DNA from: a virus
DNA length: 25,134 nucleotides
Direction: 5' to 3' (one strand)
IMG/VR virus record: IMGVR_UViG_3300045118_000475
Span: 1-25,134 of that record
Positions within the stretch are counted from its first letter, which is position 1. Each line of letters starts with the position of its first letter. Position numbers and translations under genes: made by a program. Shown one piece after another: positions 22,896-25,134 of this stretch. The notes beneath the pieces are model-generated. The model searched no databases. It worked only from the letters and a program-made list of their open reading frames with translations, and was not told where the DNA came from.

Positions 22896-23339
22896 GATGC
22901 CGGCCCGGATGGTACATTCGGAGTGATGTTTTTAAACGACGTCTTTTGCTGCTACTCGGGGGAGCTGCCCTGGTATGGGAACATCCCCAATCGATCCTGC
23001 ATCCCGGCCGGCGCGTACACGGCCACCTGGGGCGTGTCCCCGAAATTCGGGCCCTGCTACCACATTGAGGGGGTAAAAAATCGGTCCAGCATCCTCATCC
23101 ACCGGGGGAATTTTTGCGGGGGGATTTTCGACGGATTCAAGACGGAAACCTGCGGGTGCATCCTCATCGGGCTGGAAGTGAAGCCTCTCTTGGGCCAGAA
23201 GGCGGTGCTGAAGTCCGGGGAGGCGTTTGCCCGGCTGGAAGAGCGGAGCCGGAAGGCGCCGCTTTCCGTCGATATCCGCTGGGCTCCTCCGTACCTGAAC
23301 ATCGAGGAAACAGAAGGGGGGTCCAATACACCGAAATGA
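22872..23339 (+). CDS. DUF5675 family protein, lysis-region
   Basis: Protein of 155 aa with the DUF5675 pattern: ELPW (31-34), RSCIPAGAYT (41-50), SPKFG (56-60), RSSILIHRGN (71-80) and GCILIG (95-100). The family is common in phages near lysis genes but its activity is not established; the HRGN and GC motifs look catalytic or structural. An ATG also exists in the upstream duplicate; 22872 is the start that gives the full protein. It lies directly after the holin-like gene, so a cell-wall or lysis role is inferred. Confidence 0.82.
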   Translation: MTLKILRNDAGPDGTFGVMFLNDVFCCYSGELPWYGNIPNRSCIPAGAYTATWGVSPKFGPCYHIEGVKNRSSILIHRGNFCGGIFDGFKTETCGCILIGLEVKPLLGQKAVLKSGEAFARLEERSRKAPLSVDIRWAPPYLNIEETEGGSNTPK

Positions 23340-23352
23340 GCTCGATTTCGAG

Positions 23353-23697
23353 ATGCTCCCCGGAGGGAAATACCTGCTCCTGCATCCGATCGTCTACCGC
23401 TCCCCTCGGTATGATAAGGTCGTTGTCGTTCCCCCTGGGTACATCAGCGACGGGGCGACGGGGGCGGAGGATATCGTGTCTATATCGTGGTTCGTTCACG
23501 ACATCCTTTGTGCCAGTGGAACATGGGACGATAGGACGCCGTGCTCGAACTGGCAGGCGTCTTGGGTGCTTCACGACATCCTTCTCTCTGAAGGACGGTG
23601 GTTTAGGGCGCGATCGTGGTTCGTGGCGACGCTTATAGGTCGCCCGGTCCTAGGCCTGTGGGAACGCCTAACCGCCGCCTTCCATACTCCGCGATAA
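23353..23697 (+). CDS. DUF1353-like protein
   Basis: Protein of 114 aa. VPPGYISDGAT (26-36) and WFVHDIL (46-52) match the core of DUF1353 (Gly-x-x-Asp then Trp...His-Asp). A second WVLHDILLSEG (71-81) continues the fold. The function of this phage-common family is not established. The first codons upstream (in-frame text RNELDFE) also look protein-like but have only ATA as a start. The 3' end overlaps the minus-strand resolvase gene by 65 bp, so the late operon ends here by convergence. Confidence 0.72.
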   Translation: MLPGGKYLLLHPIVYRSPRYDKVVVVPPGYISDGATGAEDIVSISWFVHDILCASGTWDDRTPCSNWQASWVLHDILLSEGRWFRARSWFVATLIGRPVLGLWERLTAAFHTPR

Positions 23698-24118
23698 GAG
23701 CCGCGTCAGCGATGGCGTGGGTCCATTTACGCTCGGGCCAAAGCTCCTGGGCTCTGAATTTGGTGACGTTCTTGTCGCCGCCGGAGAGGCAATTCATCCC
23801 ACCTTGCCAGACCATCGGGGAGACCTTATAGGTATGGAAATCGCTCCTTGCGGCGAGGCAGGTTTCGAGGATCCCGTCGATTCTACCGAACGTGAACGAC
23901 CCTTTCCCACCGTCCCCCCGCATGTACCCCACCTGCTCCATGAAGGCGGCGCAACACCCCTTGGCCAGCCGGTTCACGGCGACGATGATATCTCGGGGGG
24001 TCATATTCGGCCGGAGGGCGAAAACATCCCCCAGTTCCCCCAGTTCCCCGCCTCCGTGGACTACCGCGAGGCCGCCGTGCACGCCTGGGTCCACGCCTAA
24101 AACCCGCGTAGAGGTCAC
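23633..24118 (-). CDS. RuvC-like Holliday junction resolvase
   Basis: Minus-strand protein of 161 aa starting at GTG 24118. Its start overlaps the upstream stop as GTGA, which favours this over a TTG start at 24187. Motifs in order: VLGVDPG (D10), AAFMEQV (E61), FTFGRIDGIL (76-84), and THAIADAALIAEYG (133-146) with H134 and D138. This fits the RuvC-type RNase H fold and acidic centre. In phages such enzymes resolve branched DNA before packaging. It is the last gene of the leftward operon and meets the late operon tail to tail. Confidence 0.85.
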   Translation of the reverse strand: MTSTRVLGVDPGVHGGLAVVHGGGELGELGDVFALRPNMTPRDIIVAVNRLAKGCCAAFMEQVGYMRGDGGKGSFTFGRIDGILETCLAARSDFHTYKVSPMVWQGGMNCLSGGDKNVTKFRAQELWPERKWTHAIADAALIAEYGRRRLGVPTGLGPGDL

Positions 24119-24243
24119 GGGTAAATAACCGGTGAATTCGCGGCCATGTAGAAGTAGACCACCACGGCGAGGATGGCTCCGACGCAAAACAGAAACCCGA
24201 CAATCCGCTCACGTGCGCCTTGGTGCGGGTGTTTTCTCATCAT
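24115..24243 (-). CDS. Single-span small membrane protein, 42 aa
   Basis: Starts at the first of two ATGs (24243) preceded by GAGGGAGGGGG, a good ribosome-binding site. The N-terminus is basic (RKHPHQGARER), residues 14-34 are a hydrophobic span (IVGFLFCVGAILAVVVYFYM), and the tail is short. Its stop overlaps the resolvase start. No family recognised. A longer TTG-initiated frame (to 24438) exists but its extra N-terminus looks non-coding. Confidence 0.55.
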   Translation of the reverse strand: MMRKHPHQGARERIVGFLFCVGAILAVVVYFYMAANSPVIYP

Positions 24244-24427
24244 ATCCCCCTCCCTCTCTCCACATTTTACATCCTCAACGTCCCCCGCCCACGGCGGCCC
24301 GGTGATTCTGCTGATGCTAGTGATGCAGCGGCAGCGATTCCGGAGCTTTGCGGTATCATCCGGACCGCCGGGGCGGGCAATCTCCCCCCGCCGAGACGCT
24401 AGGGGAGGTTCGATCTGTTGTCCCACT

Positions 24428-24514
24428 TCACCGTCCAAAATACCACGCGATCACCAGCAAGACCACGATGAGGTAGATATTTTGAACCATGTACTTCAGC
24501 GGTAGATTATCCAT
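24428..24514 (-). CDS. Possible 28-aa membrane microprotein
   Basis: Minus-strand ATG 24514, 5 bp after the stop of the upstream gene. Translation is MDNLPLKYMVQN, then a span ending in LLVIAWYFGR. The hydrophobic span and close spacing make it plausible, but the ribosome-binding site is weak and 28 codons can occur by chance. Between its end and 24244 I see no further gene. Confidence 0.35.
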   Translation of the reverse strand: MDNLPLKYMVQNIYLIVVLLVIAWYFGR

Positions 24515-24519
24515 GGTGG

Positions 24520-24768
24520 TCAAATCTCGTGGGTGCAGTCATGACCGCGCTCATGCCCGCGGGCGCATACGACCCTCAGGTCTTTGTAGCGGGAGGACCT
24601 TGCCATGGCATCTCGGCATTCCGGATGAACGCGCCAAGCCTCGATGACCTTACCGTTGCCGCCGAAATAGCGCCAGCACGATGCGCCTTTTTCAATGGCG
24701 GTGTTGCACCACGTGCAGGTCCGCCGCGCCCTCTGTTTTTTTATGAATTGCAGGTCGCCCCAGGGCAT
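24520..24768 (-). CDS. Small zinc-finger-like protein, 82 aa
   Basis: Start chosen at ATG 24768 because AAGGAG and GGAGGT lie just upstream (24784-24772 on the minus strand). A GTG start at 24849 would add 27 residues (MAREAEDQAYRTW...) and overlap the next gene by 17 bp. Cys/His residues: TCTWCNTAIEKGASCW, HPEC, and VCARGHERGHDC near the end, enough for one or two zinc sites. No family recognised; a DNA- or RNA-binding early protein is likely. Confidence 0.62.
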   Translation of the reverse strand: MPWGDLQFIKKQRARRTCTWCNTAIEKGASCWRYFGGNGKVIEAWRVHPECRDAMARSSRYKDLRVVCARGHERGHDCTHEI

Positions 24769-24771
24769 ATT

Positions 24772-24784
24772 ACCTCCGCTCCTT
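24772..24784 (-). promoter_or_regulatory. Double Shine-Dalgarno upstream of the zinc-finger gene
   Basis: Minus-strand AAGGAG (24784-24779) and GGAGGT (24777-24772) lie 10 and 3 nt before ATG 24768. They support the short start, whereas GTG 24849 has only a weak site. Confidence 0.5.
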
Positions 24785-24832
24785 GATTTCTCTTTCTTCT
24801 CCTTCGCACGCCACGTCCTATACGCTTGGTCC

Positions 24833-25075
24833 TCAGCCTCGCGGGCCACATATAGTTCCGTCGGATTTTTTGCCGGCCTGCTTCGTCGCCTCTACCAGCG
24901 CCTCCATAGCAACCCATTCTTCACGCTTGGCTTCCTGTAGGTACTCGACCGCGCGTTCGTACTTCCGCTCGGCCATATCCAACGCTTCCTCCGCATCATC
25001 TGCCCGGAGCTGCGCCGTTTGAGCTTTGTATTTCGCGTGTTCAAGCGCCGTGCGTAGTTGTTCAAGTTCGGTCAT
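24833..25075 (-). CDS. Coiled-coil hypothetical protein, 80 aa
   Basis: ATG 25075 with AGGAGGGT upstream. Almost the whole protein is one charged helix with heptads (TELEQLRTALEHAKYKAQTA, further repeats to about 68), ending in a short basic/Gly tail. No family recognised. It is the first complete minus-strand gene in the window and may be an accessory early protein. Confidence 0.62.
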   Translation of the reverse strand: MTELEQLRTALEHAKYKAQTAQLRADDAEEALDMAERKYERAVEYLQEAKREEWVAMEALVEATKQAGKKSDGTICGPRG

Positions 25076-25084
25076 TTTACCCTC

Positions 25085-25134
25085 CTAAAATAACCCCTCT
25101 CGATTCCGCCAGGCTGCGTCGTTGATCCAAAGAA
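25085..25134 (-). CDS. Possible C-terminal end of a minus-strand gene (partial)
   Basis: From the right edge leftward, one frame reads LWINDAAWRNREGLF then stops (25085-25087), 9 bp before the next gene start. The Trp/Asn/Arg-rich text looks natural but only 15 codons are visible, so its identity and even reality cannot be judged. Confidence 0.35.
   Translation of the reverse strand, partial: LWINDAAWRNREGLF

Noticed and set aside
24173-24505. 110-aa plus-strand open frame near the right end
   Set aside because: Opposes the minus-strand operon; no domain or ribosome-binding site.
1-25134. tRNA, rRNA, CRISPR array or insertion sequence
   Set aside because: No cloverleaf, repeat array or transposase pattern was seen on either strand by eye.

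Overview
The window is the late (virion and lysis) half of a double-stranded DNA phage genome or prophage, GC-rich (around 60% by eye). The gene order is small terminase, large terminase, several small genes, portal, scaffold, major capsid, accessory genes, head-to-tail adaptor, tail-nozzle-like protein, fibre, three long internal/ejection-type proteins, then lysis genes. There is no tape-measure, major tail tube, tail chaperone or sheath gene, so a short-tailed (podovirus-type) particle with P22-like order is the best reading. The portal (726 aa) and coat (431 aa) are almost exactly the P22 sizes, though no close sequence match is claimed. The host is probably a diderm bacterium: the phage carries Sec signal peptides, a lipobox protein and an O-antigen-ligase-like membrane protein. 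I cannot name the host.

Layout. 1-710 holds no gene I trust and is rich in short palindromes; it ends in a possible promoter/operator directly at the small-terminase start. 711-7097 holds packaging and portal genes, tightly packed and often overlapping. A near-consensus sigma70 promoter at 7094-7123 drives scaffold and capsid, and a strong GC hairpin follows the capsid gene. 9359-14061 is an accessory block: five genes coding for exported or membrane proteins (two small secreted proteins, a Wzy_C/O-antigen-ligase-like membrane protein, a secreted repeat fibre, a lipoprotein with an HExxH motif), plus two cytosolic-looking small genes. 14062-16797 is the tail connector/nozzle. 16760-18385 is a fibre that also starts with a signal peptide. 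18403-22294 codes for three Gly/Ala-rich ejection-type proteins. 22291-23697 is the lysis/late end (holin-like, DUF5675, DUF1353). From 23633 to the right edge all genes are on the minus strand: a RuvC-like resolvase and tiny membrane, zinc-binding and coiled-coil proteins, the tail of an early or middle operon converging on the late operon.

The most striking aspect is the export theme inside a virion module. At least five proteins have N-terminal Sec or lipoprotein signals, two of them fibre-like, and they surround a phage-encoded Wzy_C-family protein, the family that contains O-antigen ligases, O-antigen polymerases and protein O-oligosaccharyltransferases. I infer a phage-encoded programme that remodels or decorates the host envelope, or exports (and possibly glycosylates) fibre-like proteins. 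This is a hypothesis from motifs and context only.
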